This document shows, one piece after another, positions 47,531-59,998 of a DNA stretch of 64,000 nucleotides; position 1 is the stretch's first letter; every line of letters begins with the position of its first letter. Location of the stretch: assembly GCA_021229015.1 (NCBI GenBank), contig CM037789.1, positions 32,841,856 through 32,905,855 on the forward strand. Reading direction: 5' to 3'. The DNA comes from Solen grandis (Eukaryota > Mollusca > Bivalvia > Adapedonta > Solenidae). The notes below the pieces were generated by a model, which ran no database searches, had not been told where the DNA came from, and saw nothing but the letters and a program-made list of their open reading frames with translations. Both the position numbers and the translations under genes were made by a program.

Positions 47531-49019
47531 ATCCAATGACGTTTGTAATCAACAGAGAAAAAATAACATTTAAACAAATATATTGCATATGTATCTTGTT
47601 TTATATACGTATATTATAAACTATTATCGATTTGTTATTTTATTTAGGTCATGTATGATATAGTAATAACAGAACAACAAACCACAGATCCAGATTTTTA
47701 AATACATTTTCGAAGTTGTAAATAGAATAACATTACTCCGTATCTAAAAGCCATTGCTTGCTACCAGTAATTCAATTTTGAGACATAGTATCACAAATCA
47801 CACTCTTGAAAAAACATACACACATATTTATAAGTATATACTGTATAAAAATAAATGTATAGCCAGTACCAAAGACCTAAACCAAAAGCACTTCTCAAAT
47901 AAGCGTTTGCGATAGTGTGAGACTTTACTGCACGGAGTTGTGTTCTGGTGCTAATTGAAACTAAAATACAACTATCGGGCTATTTTTATCAATTAAGGAT
48001 ATGCAATGTGAAACAGTAAAACATCAATTAAAACTGAGAAAGCGGTTGTATAATTATACCCTCAATTTAAAGGTATGCAATTTTAAATTATTTCCTCGGC
48101 ACCTAATTTCTAATGGCGTCCTGAGTTCTTGTTAGTATAATATAATGCAAATTTGGGAATAAATAAATCACTTACATGAAAGTGGATTATTTTGAATAAT
48201 AAATATAATTGCTTGTTTTTTAGAAACTGGTAAAGAAAATTTATTTTGCATTTACACCTATTTTCTGTTTCAAACAACAGTATCGAACAAAATATCAAGT
48301 AAATCAAACATTTACTACAATAGTTATTTAAATATATATATATACGATATACACCCTATTATTAAGCAAATGCATAATAAAGAATAAAGAATTGGACAAA
48401 AACATGATACTTTATTTTAATAAAATATTATACAACCATACAAAGATAATGAATCGTTCTTTTGATCGTTTTATTTTTATCGCTTTATAACACTGAACTC
48501 CAAGAATTCGCGCCGAGAATTTACGATTAAGTAATACAGTAACGTGATATAATTTTGTTCAATAATGACTTCAAATTAGGAAATGATAAACGAGAAATCT
48601 TTCACCATTTGTACTTGACGATACACATTATAACAAAGACACTGACAAGATAATCATATTGAATACACATTGTTTTTGTCTTTTTTTGGACCGTCAAAAT
48701 GAAGAGGAAGGTATATCTAAATTAGAGCATAGCTAAACTAATACATTAAATTTAGGTGGGGAGTGAGGCAATAAAAATTGAGGCATTTAAATTTCACGTT
48801 TTATTTTGTTTCTAATGTTAGGCAAGAAACCTTTTGATTTACCCCCTAATGCTCCTACATATTACTCATGAAAGCGTTTAACTGTCGTGTGCTTCATCAC
48901 AAAACAACTCTACAGTGACTACTCATAATGTTTGTTCTAAACAGATTGAGGATCTTATGGAAATTTAATAGCCAGTTCCTTCGTATAAAGCGGAAACTTT
49001 AGAAAATTGCAGGAAAATA
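47531..49019. other. AT-rich spacer, nothing recognised
   Basis: No supportable gene or element. Confidence 0.4.
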
Positions 49020-49620
49020 CAAAAATAAATGTTTTTGATATATATTTGATTCTCTTGAAAGTGTTTGATCTCTATATGATTTATTTCATACAATTTGATT
49101 CATATTTAAGAAATAATATCATTATGATCCAGAGAGATTCAATTTAAATAGTGTATGTTATGTTGTTTTGCAAATTCATTGAAGAAATTATTATCCGTTT
49201 ACAGAACACAATGAAATGAAAACGAAATGAAAGATGAAGCACAATTGAAACAATTGTCCTTTCTCATGGGGGTTATACAATTGTAGGCAAAGTAAACAGT
49301 TATACCTCATTTTAGTAATGTTTGTTCAATTTTGGAAGATCAGAACATTTATGCCACAGATTTGATTGAAAGTTTTTGTGTGTTTTTTTTCTTTTAGATT
49401 TTCATATGTCTCTAATGTCTTTCAGATTAAATCCAAAATAATACTATCTAATATCTGTTTCCTTTGATTTGTTCTGATGCATTAAATTATTCATGTTTAT
49501 GTGTACACCATCTGTACCTTAATTGCAGAATGCTTAGAACAGAAGGGAATTTTCATTTATAAACATGACATTAAAACGATAGTTGTGTTTAGTTATAAGT
49601 AATTTCTTTTATTTGTTCTG
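49020..49620 (+). repeat. Segmental duplication epsilon, copy 1
   Basis: Matches 55,070-55,640: gtgtttgatctct and aacgaaatgaaagatg with similar flanking order. Confidence 0.55.
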
Positions 49621-49635
49621 AAATATTTAGGAACG

Positions 49636-49874
49636 GGGAGGGGGGGGCGAGGTTAAGGCGCTGACTTTAACACTCAATCAGTACTTCACCGTGGGTTCGA
49701 ATCCCGGCAGCGTCATTCGGATTTTCATGTGAGGAAGCCTTCTAGCTGGCTTGCGGTAGGTCGGTGGTTCTACCCGGATGCCTCCGTGCATTCGGAATCT
49801 TCTTCCATCTGTAATTAGCTGGACGTCGCTGTATGACTGAAATACTGTCGGAGCGACGGTTAACTCAAATAGTC
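49636..49874 (+). repeat. SINE family 1, full-length with perfect 15-bp target duplication
   Basis: Plus-strand reference copy. B box gtgggttcgaatcccgg near 49,692; core aagccttctagctggcttgc and ggtaggtcggtggttctacc; end cggagcgacggttaactcaa atagtc. AAATATTTAGGAACG stands at 49,621-49,635 and 49,875-49,889. The identical duplication suggests a fairly recent insertion. It is absent from the paralogous block near 55.6 kb. Confidence 0.92.
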
Positions 49875-50299
49875 AAATATTTAGGAACGTAATTTGACAG
49901 ATACCATTTCGAACAAGACTTAATGCTTGTTATTACTAATGGGGTGAATAAAAGACCTTGTCTTGAGTGTATGAAATAAACAAGCTGTAAATAAAATTGT
50001 CTTATTTTTTCGAAATACAAGCACAACCTAATTCATTGCATTTCAAAATTAAATACAACTTTCTTTAAGGAAGACACGACCAAATACTATTTTAAGCATC
50101 AGGCATTCTTCCCTCGCGTCAATTTTCTGTCTGTCTTTCACTTTGTTTTACTTACTCTTAGTGTCTGTTAAAATTTTAGCGCAGTGGCTTGAAAGAACCA
50201 TATGTAGTTATTAACTTAGGACGCAGACTACGAGATATCATGTCATTTGTGGTTTCTCACCAATTCTTGCAAAGAGCTACTTAACGCTAGCTGTCTCAA

Positions 50300-51400
50300 T
50301 CATGGATTTAAGGTTCAGATCATAGGTGTAGACTACAACAAAAATGGAGAAAAGGAAAGAAAAGAAAGAAAATAATGGATATTGGCTTTCCTTGAGTAAC
50401 TAGCTATAAATTTTTCTGAAAGTTGTTTGTCCAATGCCGTGACTGGTGGCCTATGACATGCTAAATTATGATAACACAAACACCAAACAAACACAAAGCT
50501 TGCTAGTTTGGCGAACTTCTAATGATTTTAGACCTTTTTTTTTGTAATTTCCGTTCTTGAGGAAAATGGTTAAATAATATCAGCTTTTCAAATGTTTGAA
50601 GTTTGTTTCTTTCTATGTATGATATTATTCTGTTACCTTCACATATGTGTTGCAATTGTTTAGAAAGATTAATTAATTGATTAATGATTGTAAATGAATA
50701 AATATGAATTTCAAGTAACTAGTAAAATGAAAATTATTGTAGAAGATAATTATTAGGCACGCAGATCATCATAATAGCAATGAAATTCACCATTGTACAC
50801 TTCATGTTTGATAATAAAGGGAAAATGGCGTGATTTCTTATCGCGATACTAACTTATTATTTTTATTACTTAGATTAACGTAAATAATATGTATATCACT
50901 AGATTTTCCCCTTTATATTTCTGCGTCAAACTTAAAGAAAATTATCAAAAGACTTAGAAACCAAAAAATTTATAATCTCGAGCAATATGATCAAGTCTTT
51001 AAAAGCCCGGTAATATTACGACAAACCTATCAACACATCAATCCATTAAACAAATAAAAAATGGTCCGACATCTCGGTATGCTTTATGCAATATCATGCT
51101 ACTTCCGATTGCTGATTACTTACCCGACTGGAACTTGAGATTTTATAATGTCTCGCACTAATACTCAAACTGAGTGAATGCTGCAAACTCTGATTGTGTA
51201 ACTCCTCGGTATGCTTAATATCAATCCGATATGTATGAACTCACGCTGTTTTCGATGTAATCAAAGCCAATCTCGCATTTCAAGACTATATTACTGACAA
51301 ATATATTCCTTAGACCAGTCAGTATTTTAAAAAAATGTTTTATGTTGAAGATCAAAAAGAATTCTAATCTTCAGAAACACTAGCTCAATGAAAATGTGCG
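50300..51400 (+). repeat. Segmental duplication zeta, copy 2
   Basis: Matches 58,680-59,860: aaaaatggagaaa, cctatgacat, tttctttctatgtatgatat, aatatcatgctacttccgat, cagattttataatg-like and gaatgctgcaaactctg. The start exon (ATG 51,061) has a stop after 25 codons. Confidence 0.75.
51061..51138 (+). pseudogene. Broken copy of the start exon seen at 59,539
   Basis: MVRHLGMLYAISCYFRLLIT then YPTGT and a tga. The stop is caused by one base change relative to the open copy (cttgag against cctcag). Confidence 0.4.
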
Positions 51401-53366
51401 CAAGATGTCCTTGTTTATTAAAACAGATACATTTCTCAATAATGGAACTTTGAGAGAAAATCAAACTTGTGACAATTAACTTTAGTTAGATAGTGGTCAA
51501 ACCTTTTTGTCATTGAGGTCACGCAGGTGTAAAAAATATTGTACGAAGGCATGTTATCTAACTGAATAAGTATACATTTGTAAGTAATTACTCAATAAAA
51601 GTATCAGTATAAGATGCTATAAACGTCGGTTTAAAAGCCTTTCATAAATTCCTTATTGTGATGATAATTATATTTGTTCACTGGTGTGTTTTGTTGATAT
51701 AACCCAATGCTTTCTGAAATACAATTTTATTTTTGGCCATGTTTGTAATGTACGTTTGAAAATGACTAGTTGCTTTTAATCTAGACAATCAAGAGAAAAT
51801 CATAATGTACATACATACATCTTTTATTGGCATTTAGCCTGTTTTGACCATTTACAAAATAAAGAAATACACTCATTGGGTGGTGTAAATAATTACAATT
51901 ACATGTATGCTAGTATTTGCTACGCAAGAGTAGTCCTTGTATGTTGAACTTTTGCTTGATCTATGTTAAAGATATATAAATAGCTGACATCTGGTAAGTT
52001 ATAAAAATTATGTAGCAATATTTATAAAATCTTCAACTTAAAAGACAATGATAGGCACAAAATATCAACAATTGTTATCTCATGCTGGCTTCTGTATTGT
52101 TACTGCAAATGTGTTGACAATTTGTGGGGGGAAAACATAACTCTATATCGCTTTGTATGATGACACTATGGTGTCAAACAAACATTTTATATTTTCTTTC
52201 TAACAATTATGGATCAAGCTATTAAATGTTATAATATGGTGCCCTCATCATTTACTTTGATAAATGTTTTTCTCTCTATTTCGATAGAACTGCCAGCAGT
52301 GGTGCTACCATTACCGCTTAAGCGGAGTCTGATATATCTATAGCTGGGACCAGATGAAAAGTAGTATGACCATATTATGTATGCTACCAATGTCCGTCTG
52401 TCTGTAGGTCATTCTGATAACGTAGACATATCTTAGTAATCTGTTATTCTGTAATTCATGAATACAGCATACGAAAAGGGTTATTTGGTCAACCCTGTGT
52501 CTGAATCGGTACATCCCTTACGGGGATCTCAATTTCTCATAGGTTACCTATATAACTTCAATTATATCCTCTGTTATCCTCTGGCCTGGAAAATGGAACA
52601 ACAATCGGTTAAGCACTTGTACAGAGTAACATGCATTTGGGATCGTGAAACAATCAGAGAATGAGGAAGAACTCACGTGATGCTCACATATTCTGCTTGT
52701 TTCCGTCATGTAGGCGCTATATTGAGACATTTCTATTTACACACGCCACTGGCACAATGCAGCCTGTATCGAACATGCAAACGCAAATGTCCATTAACAT
52801 GGAACATCACTTTAAAGCAATACTCAAAACTTTCAATGATTACAACAAAGTACTCAGCGAAACAAAAGTTACAAATTGGATCCAAGGAAATAATGTGCTT
52901 CTAAATATAGTAGGGGAAATATAAAGAACCGAGCCCTAATTGATATATATCATAAATTAAATTGTGGTTGATTTTTTTTGTTACGTTTTATCGTCTACCA
53001 TGTATTCAGCGAAACAAAATAATAACCTTGAGATTATAATAATATATTATAATTTGTCGCCCAAGAGGCAGTGTTTCAGTCATTTGAGATATTTACCTAC
53101 ATGAGAGAGACATTGTTCTACCTTGCTGATGTTGCTGATGGCACTGGTGGTGCTGATAATGATACTAATGGATCTGTTCTTATTGAAATTATTAGCATAC
53201 CTCAGGGTGTATCTTGTTAGTTAAATATTTTTTGAATGGAGTGTTGATGCCAATACATTTTTCTTGACTCGATGCATGTACAGAAATTTGCATACATCTC
53301 ATCATACAAAACAAAAAGGCCTGGACTTTTGCTTTCACTTTACTTTCGCATTTACTCTGCACTCAG
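51401..53366. other. Spacer; possible exon remnants near 52.5-52.9 kb
   Basis: Two open frames (52,458-52,664 and 52,661-52,924) look somewhat protein-like, but I find neither convincing splice sites nor a conserved copy, so I do not call genes. A 12-bp palindrome CCGCTTAAGCGG is at 52,314-52,325. Confidence 0.35.
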
Positions 53367-53695
53367 CTGATAGAAATGTCGATTTTAGGAGCAACAGTTT
53401 GATGGTTTATTATTACTACGCATTGAGACCATTGACTCTAAGAGAAAATAATATGCTATCAATGTTACCTTGTGATTATATCGAATGTTCTCTGATTTTT
53501 AATCCCCCTGGTGAATTTATTGTTATATTTTATTCATCGGCGAGAATTAATATTCAAATTATTGCGCAAACAAGATTTAACTTGCCCAGTGTGTATGTGA
53601 TGTTAGGAATAAATCATAAAATGTATTGGAGAGGACGATTTTTGGAGCACGGCAGACTTCTTTGTGTTTTATCATCCATACCATACTCTAAATGA
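53367..53695 (+). CDS. Candidate terminal exon of an unidentified gene
   Basis: 329 nt, the longest well-bounded open stretch in the duplicated region. It follows an exceptionally long pyrimidine tract with acceptor (ctctgcactcag, ends 53,366) and runs open to tga at 53,693-53,695. It reads DRNVDFRSNSLMVYYYYALR at the start, with RENNMLSMLP, IFYSSARIN and INHKMYWRGRF further on. It enters in phase 1. The paralogue at 35,560-35,838 keeps the acceptor and these motifs but is frameshifted. Alternating hydrophobic and polar residues suggest a beta-rich fold; no family is recognised. The preceding exon was not found. Confidence 0.45.
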
Positions 53696-54639
53696 CATAG
53701 TATCCTCCCGTGTATTGAATAACTGTTTGTCTGAACTTAACAAAAATATAATTATTTTGATTCTAGGGGTCTGTTATAATGCATGCTATTGTCGACTGAG
53801 AAATTGATGACATTTTATATAGTTAGATTAATCCGGAATGTACTGTACATCGTCTCGTCGATATTTTCCTGTCATTTGGAGCCTTTGTCTATGACATATG
53901 TAGTGTTGCATCACTGCGACCTGACACAGTAGACACATAACACGGTACCACTCTCATATTATCTTGCCATCATTTTAGGAATTCCTCTATAATATCACTT
54001 TTAAAATAACTGTTTTATGTTGTTGTATAACGACATTGAAAAATGATTCATTTATCACATCCTGACATAATTCAAATATTTTAGAATACTTTACCCCAAA
54101 TATTTGCAAAAAAGGTTTTGATTTTCCAAGACATCGTCAGTTTAATGTAACTGTATTCCATTGGCCCGAGAGGAATATAATGTAATTGACATTCAATGAA
54201 TATGGTGCTAAGTTCATTTATATATTTAGCTATTTAACTGAATTTATTCATCTTATTAATAATCAGTTGCTAAAGAATATACATGCATCTAAATTCTATA
54301 CCTGATAAATCCAAATCTGTTTCAAAAATTATTAATCGGTAAGGGTATCACAATTCGTTAGATGTGCGTTATGACTTACAAAATGTTACGTCACTGACAA
54401 ATTTCAGTTGCAATAATATTCTCAGAAATATAAAATACAAGTAAAATATGTAAAAAAAAAAAATGTTTTGTTCTCTTTCATTTTACATATATATAGTAAC
54501 TGAATTATTTGAACAATTATATTATCTATCGTCTTATAAAGTCACACCCCGTGTTGGGGACCTGGACATTTGGACCTAGATATTTAATGTCATATATATT
54601 ATATGTTAAATCTAAATATTTGACTAATGTAAAATGTCT

Positions 54640-55047
54640 TTAATCAACATAAATAGATGAACACTGTCTGTTTTCGAAACTATTTATAATGCTATCTATA
54701 TTAAACAATAGGGAGAACGTTGTCCATTTCTTAATGACTCTCTGAAATGCGCAAAGACAGAATACACTATTTTCATGAGATGAATCCATGTCGGAACTCT
54801 CGGATTTTTTCATATAAGTAAGACGTCCAGTTGACTGGCAGTAGATGTGGTGCCTCTGTTCTTTAGGGGGATCGCTATGTAATTTAGGTACTGCCGTAAA
54901 TATGATAAATTCCAAAACAACGACAGTAGCCTCCATAAAAACGGCGATAAACAGAGGAGCATATTGCGGAAGCATTCCAGACACGATATAAAGGTGTTCA
55001 AATGCTGTACGATCCTTAATCTGATGGAATTTGGATAATCTGTCCAT
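54640..55047 (-). CDS. Hypothetical 135-residue ORF with a membrane segment
   Basis: Single open frame from ATG (55,047) to stop. After a polar start it has one hydrophobic stretch, YAPLFIAVFMEATVVVLEFI, followed by charged sequence (PPKEQ, KKSESSDMDSSHEN). An ORF this long is uncommon by chance in DNA this AT-rich, but not impossible in 64 kb. There is no paralogue in frame at the corresponding 48.6-49.0 kb site and no domain I recognise. Confidence 0.3.
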   Translation of the reverse strand: MDRLSKFHQIKDRTAFEHLYIVSGMLPQYAPLFIAVFMEATVVVLEFIIFTAVPKLHSDPPKEQRHHIYCQSTGRLTYMKKSESSDMDSSHENSVFCLCAFQRVIKKWTTFSLLFNIDSIINSFENRQCSSIYVD

Positions 55048-55069
55048 TCATATCAATGACTTAGTGTCA

Positions 55070-55640
55070 ATACTTGAAAATGAATAAAAGAACATGTTTC
55101 TATGTATACTTGACAGGTTTTATGTGTTTGATCTCTAACTGAACATATTGTTGGGGGGGGGGGGGGTAGAATTGCATTCATTTTAGTTTATCTAGAGGCG
55201 TGTTAAAAGTATGTAATTTACAATAAATGTTTTTAAAGAATTCATTTACCTTCTATGGAACACAGTAGAATAAAAATGAAAAGAAAACGAAATGAAAGAT
55301 GTGGTTAAATTGAGATATTGAAATTTACTCATGGGAAATTAATATTGTCGACAAAATTAATTTTGAAGCTTTACTTCAAACATCTTAGTTCAACTTTGTT
55401 AGAACTCAGTACAATATTAAACTGGTCTCTTTTTAGTCGTATATCTCTTTTGCCTGGCGAATTGTATTAAACATAATATTATCTATATCTTTTTTATTAA
55501 GTTGTCCTCTTATATTACAAAATCAATATATACAATATCTGTCAAAACGTCAGCTTTCATTTGATAATAAGGAAACCTATTTAGAACATAAGGGGCTAAA
55601 GTGTGCGTTTAATTTATAATCATTACATTGACTTGACAGA
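55070..55640 (+). repeat. Segmental duplication epsilon, copy 2
   Basis: Partner of 49,020-49,620; it lacks the SINE found beside copy 1. Confidence 0.55.
55153..55168 (+). repeat. G homopolymer run
   Basis: About 16 consecutive G. Confidence 0.9.
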
Positions 55641-56633
55641 ATATTTGATAATTCGGCATTTCCTAAATTAGTAAAGCTATTTAGAAACCTATCTTGACGG
55701 ATACAATGTCGAATAAGTATTATTTTTTTACAGATACTCAGCTGGATGAAAGACACTTATCTGAAGATTGAGAAAAAAGTAACATAAAATGGATAATAAT
55801 AATAAATGGACATACTAATGCAACACATTTCAAAATTAATCAGCGACAAGCATATACAATTTGCACAGAGCAGTCCGCGACGAAATTAAGAAACACATCA
55901 GGTATTCTTCAGCCGTGGAAAGTTCCGATTAGTCTATAATTTTGATCCACTTCAATCAAGTTTCCGTGATAATCAAAACACCGCGCTTTCAGCGAACTTA
56001 TAAGTTGATATTAACAAGCAAGGTCGCAAGATATCTCGCGCCATTGCTGTTTGCTAGGCTCTTATTATCAACGCCAACCGTCTCCGTCTACTTGAGAACC
56101 GTACATTAATTAGACTACATGTGCTTCCAAAAGGTTGTAGTGGTTAATTCGCAACAGTGTCGTTAAATATATATGCTTATAACTGTAAACATACGAGTAT
56201 TATGGTTATTTCATTATATAAGTACAACCTAGTGAATAGATATGTTAGAAATGTTTGTTGATATCTCATAATGGTGATGAGAAAATAAAAGAGTTTTCAA
56301 GATACGGCAGTTAGATTTTAAAATAAACGTATCAGCTTTTAAGGGTAGAACCTATACACTTTATTGTGCAACGTAATTCACAGGTATTCGTTAGTTTCAT
56401 ATGGCACATTTACAGGAAGATTCTATATCATAAGGTGGGGATGTATTCAATCTCTGTTGATAACAGCCTGGACGACGACAATAGTAATGCTAATGTTGAT
56501 GATAGGTGTTGAAATAATGATAAACTTATATGTTGTCAAAAATGTTTGTTTTGTTTTTTTTTGTTTAAACTTATTTTATTTTACGTCGATTGGGAAACAA
56601 GTTCTTACAACTTATACTTATCCCTCTCGACGG

Positions 56634-56753
56634 TTCCTGAGTTGGACCAGTACTTTGCGCCTGGGAAGGTCATGAATAATTCTTGCCTCCAACGGGGTTC
56701 GATCCTTCAGATCCGTAATCGGATACGTTACCACTGGACCACAGCGCCCTCTA
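56634..56753 (-). repeat. tRNA-like SINE head or tRNA pseudogene
   Basis: Minus strand: gagggcgctgtggtccagtg, then gtaacg (A-box-like), tccgattacggatctgaagg and a B-box-like gatcgaacccc. Arms pair poorly, so it is not a functional tRNA. Confidence 0.45.
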
Positions 56754-57582
56754 AAATGTCAAAGTCATGATATATATAAATTGTAATTGTTCCGCTTCAC
56801 CAATGATAAATATGCCTGCAACGAACTTTTGTGATTGAATTAATAAAGCGTTGCCATTTTAGTTGTTTTAAATATAACAGAGTTAAGAAACATGCTAAAT
56901 CGTTCAAACAGATTGTGGATGAACGAAATTCAATTATGGCCGCAAGGCATTCAAAATGAACATTGGCATATTCATTAATTTAAGAGAGATGTAAAACCTC
57001 CTTTTATTTTGTTCTCTATTGGGAGGATAAATATTTGTGTTCTGTTCAGGAAAATGATAGGATCGTGTAAACAAATTAGGGATAAAAATATTCAATTATG
57101 ACCGTAAGGCATTCCATGTTCATTGTATAAAAAAGAGTTTTAAAAAATTCATTTGCTCTCCATTATGCGGATTCACTCGATTTCCAGCGGAAAGTCTCGT
57201 CATATCGCATCAACAATTATTATAGCATGCGAATTACCTAAATGACTCGAACAGTGTAATTGTATGTAAATAAAACATCAACATCTTCAATATGTATTGT
57301 TATCTAAACATCGTTCATCGTCGCGTTTTCGTCTTGTTTTGCAGTTTTTGTTTCGGTCACAAAGATTTACGTGCGTAATCGAATATATCCGTCATTAGAA
57401 GATCTTCGTACTGTTCGCATAAAGAAAACCTATGTATGCACCCGTCACTTTCATTATGTCGTGAGATGGGTGGTGTTTTTAAAACATGGTTTTTGCAGTA
57501 TGGTACGTTTTTCTTGACTATTTGGTGATGAAATTGAACACTAGTATGACTTCAACACGAAAGTTTGATTGAAATCATACAG

Positions 57583-57655
57583 CCGGTAAGTCGGAGGTTC
57601 TTCTTCAACCTTCTCCTCATCTTAAGCTGTATGTCGCAATATAACTGAAAAGCCC
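57583..57655 (+). repeat. SINE family 1 fragment
   Basis: ggtaagtcggaggttctt, then agctgtatgtcgcaatataa, matching the second half of the family in a degraded form. Confidence 0.5.
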
Positions 57656-59286
57656 CAGAACCATTCTGCATTGTATATTAGAAAATTATAAGACAATGGA
57701 GAAAAAGTATAAACATGTATCTTTCAGTATCTGACCGAGATACGAATTTTCGAGACATGATAATTATACAATGGCTTGTCTCATAGTAAATCTTAGTATC
57801 CTACAAGGTACCTTTCAGCTTTTTTAATACGAGTACTCTGTATCGAAACCTAAGTAACAGTCAGTATTGCATTAATATTTACGAAAATGTTCTGGTCGAG
57901 ATCTATTTATTTTCATCTTAATTTTAGCAAGATTGGATAATATATATAGGCCACTCGGATCATCATAAAATAATCAAGATAAAGAGAGATAAGTATTTGA
58001 GATGTGTAGAAAAATCTAAAAAAATCGTTTTCAAAACGGGAAATTTTAATCGTGTTTTATCTTTTAATGTTTTATTTTATTTATGGTGCAACTGACAGTT
58101 TTCAATCATTTGGGAACATACTACGTGAGAAAGATAAAGTGGTGTCATACAATGAATGTAAATGACTACATAAACATCCCCTACGTTTCCTTCATATACT
58201 GATACCGAAAAGTAAACCTCTAGAAAGTGTATTAATATTTCAATATAACTCAAACACTTGAGAATCCGCTACATTACAATACTCGTTGGCTTCAATACAC
58301 CATCGTTTGTGAAACGAATAAAATTTTCTTTTGTTTCACCAAACGTGTTGTAATAGCTGCATACAGACGCCCAGAAGACGTTCATATAAAGAAAAAAATG
58401 CTGCTAAGTATACTCCCAGTTCCAAAAAAAATAAATAGATAAATAAATAAAACACAGAACTACTTGCAAAATAATAACATATGTATAAAACATAGATATA
58501 TGATTAATTGAAAATGTCCTTGAGAAACATGCTATCTAAAACTAAATATGCAATTATTAAAATAAACATCATCATAGTTGAAAATTCTAAATTTCACTTA
58601 GGTAATTGGTTTTTAATTTTGTGCTGATAAATATTTCAACGCGTATATATTTTGTTATATCCTAAATATCTACGGTAATCATAAATTAAAGGTTCAAATC
58701 ATAGATTTATATTCAAATAAAAATGGAGAAAAAGATAGAAATGACATGGGTTGTCCCGTTGGTTACTAATATTAAAGGCGATGCGATCAGGTTTTTTGGA
58801 AGGTATCTGTCTAGACCCCGGATTTGCGGTCTATGACATATACAATCACCGAAAAAACTAAAGACTTGTTCGTTTGGAGTACTTTTTACTTAGATCTCCG
58901 TTCCTCGGGAAAACGACTTAATAAGCCTAGCTTTAGAAATGTTTAAACTGCTATTTCTTTCTATTTATGATATCATTCTGGTACATTCATACATCTGCTG
59001 CAAGATGTTTAAAGGATTATAGTTAATGGTTTTCATAAAAAATAATGTGAATTTAATCTCAAGTAACTATTAAAATGAACATCTTTATAAATATATTATA
59101 GAATTCTGAAGTACCCTTGAAGTACGTAAAATAATCACCAATGTAATTAAATTCACTATTTTACTTAGTGTTTCAAAATAATGAAACCAAAAAAGATGAC
59201 GTTACTTTACCCGCGATACTGATTTATTATTACTATTATAATTAATCAAACTAACGTAAAAGAACTGTTAATTACTAGTTTTCCCA

Positions 59287-59309
59287 TATATATATATATA
59301 TATATATGT
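59287..59309 (+). repeat. (AT)n microsatellite
   Basis: About ten AT units. Confidence 0.9.
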
Positions 59310-59538
59310 ATATCCAAGGAAAACTTATAGACAATTATTACTACGTTTTGAAAATCTAATGATAAAAGCAATCAAAAAATATCCTAACCTCTTTTTAAAT
59401 AACAAAAAAAGTCTCTATAAAAATGACATTTTTATTTGTTTAATTATCTCGAGTCGGTATGACAAAAGCTTTATGTCCTGTTATATTAACAAATTTGTCA
59501 GCATACCTAACTTCCATTAAATCAATAAACAAAAAATA

Positions 59539-59651
59539 ATGGTCCAACGTCTCTGTATGCTGAGTGCAATATCATGCTACTTCCAGTTGCTGATTACTTT
59601 CACGACTGGAACCTCAGATTTTATAATGGCTCACAATGATACTCAAACTGC
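59539..59651 (+). CDS. Candidate first exon with a signal-peptide-like start
   Basis: ATG opens MVQRLCMLSAISCYFQLLIT followed by FTTGTSDFIMAHNDTQTA. A basic residue, a hydrophobic core and small polar residues (TTGTS) give the plan of a secretory signal peptide. The frame reaches a possible donor (gtaaatg at 59,652), and a stop lies just beyond. Two other copies (45,493 and 51,061) keep the ATG and the donor-like GTGAATG but contain stops. Too short to be sure; the next exon would lie in or beyond the assembly gap. Confidence 0.35.
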
Positions 59652-59898
59652 GTAAATGCTGCAAACTCTAACTGAATTTGTAACCTCTCAGTATGCAAAT
59701 GTCAATCCGATACATATAAACATAAGCTGTTTCACATGTCATCAAAATCACTGTCGCATTTTATGACTAGATTATTGATAGATATTGCACTTAGACCAGT
59801 TAGATATTGAAAAAAAAATATGGTTAATATTGGAAATCACAAAGAAGCCTTCAGTATCAGACACTAAATCATAAAAAATTGTTGTTGTTTTTTTGTTG

Positions 59899-59998
59899 NN
59901 NNNNNNNNNNNNNNNNNNNNNNNNNNNNNNNNNNNNNNNNNNNNNNNNNNNNNNNNNNNNNNNNNNNNNNNNNNNNNNNNNNNNNNNNNNNNNNNNNN
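59899..59998. other. Assembly gap (100 N)
   Basis: Exactly 100 unknown bases. The sequence on the right differs in character from that on the left. Confidence 0.99.

Larger units (their letters stand above)
55641..58679. other. Spacer with SINE and tRNA-like fragments
   Basis: Apart from a tRNA-like piece (56,634-56,753) and a SINE 1 fragment (57,583-57,655) I see no gene. ORFs near 56.4-56.8 kb are short and without support. Confidence 0.4.
58680..59860 (+). repeat. Segmental duplication zeta, copy 3
   Basis: Partner of 50,300-51,400 and 45,095-45,830; contains the open start exon at 59,539. Confidence 0.75.

Noticed and set aside
52458..52924. Two overlapping ORFs that might form a gene
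   Set aside because: No matching splice sites, frames conflict, and no conserved copy in the paired blocks was found.
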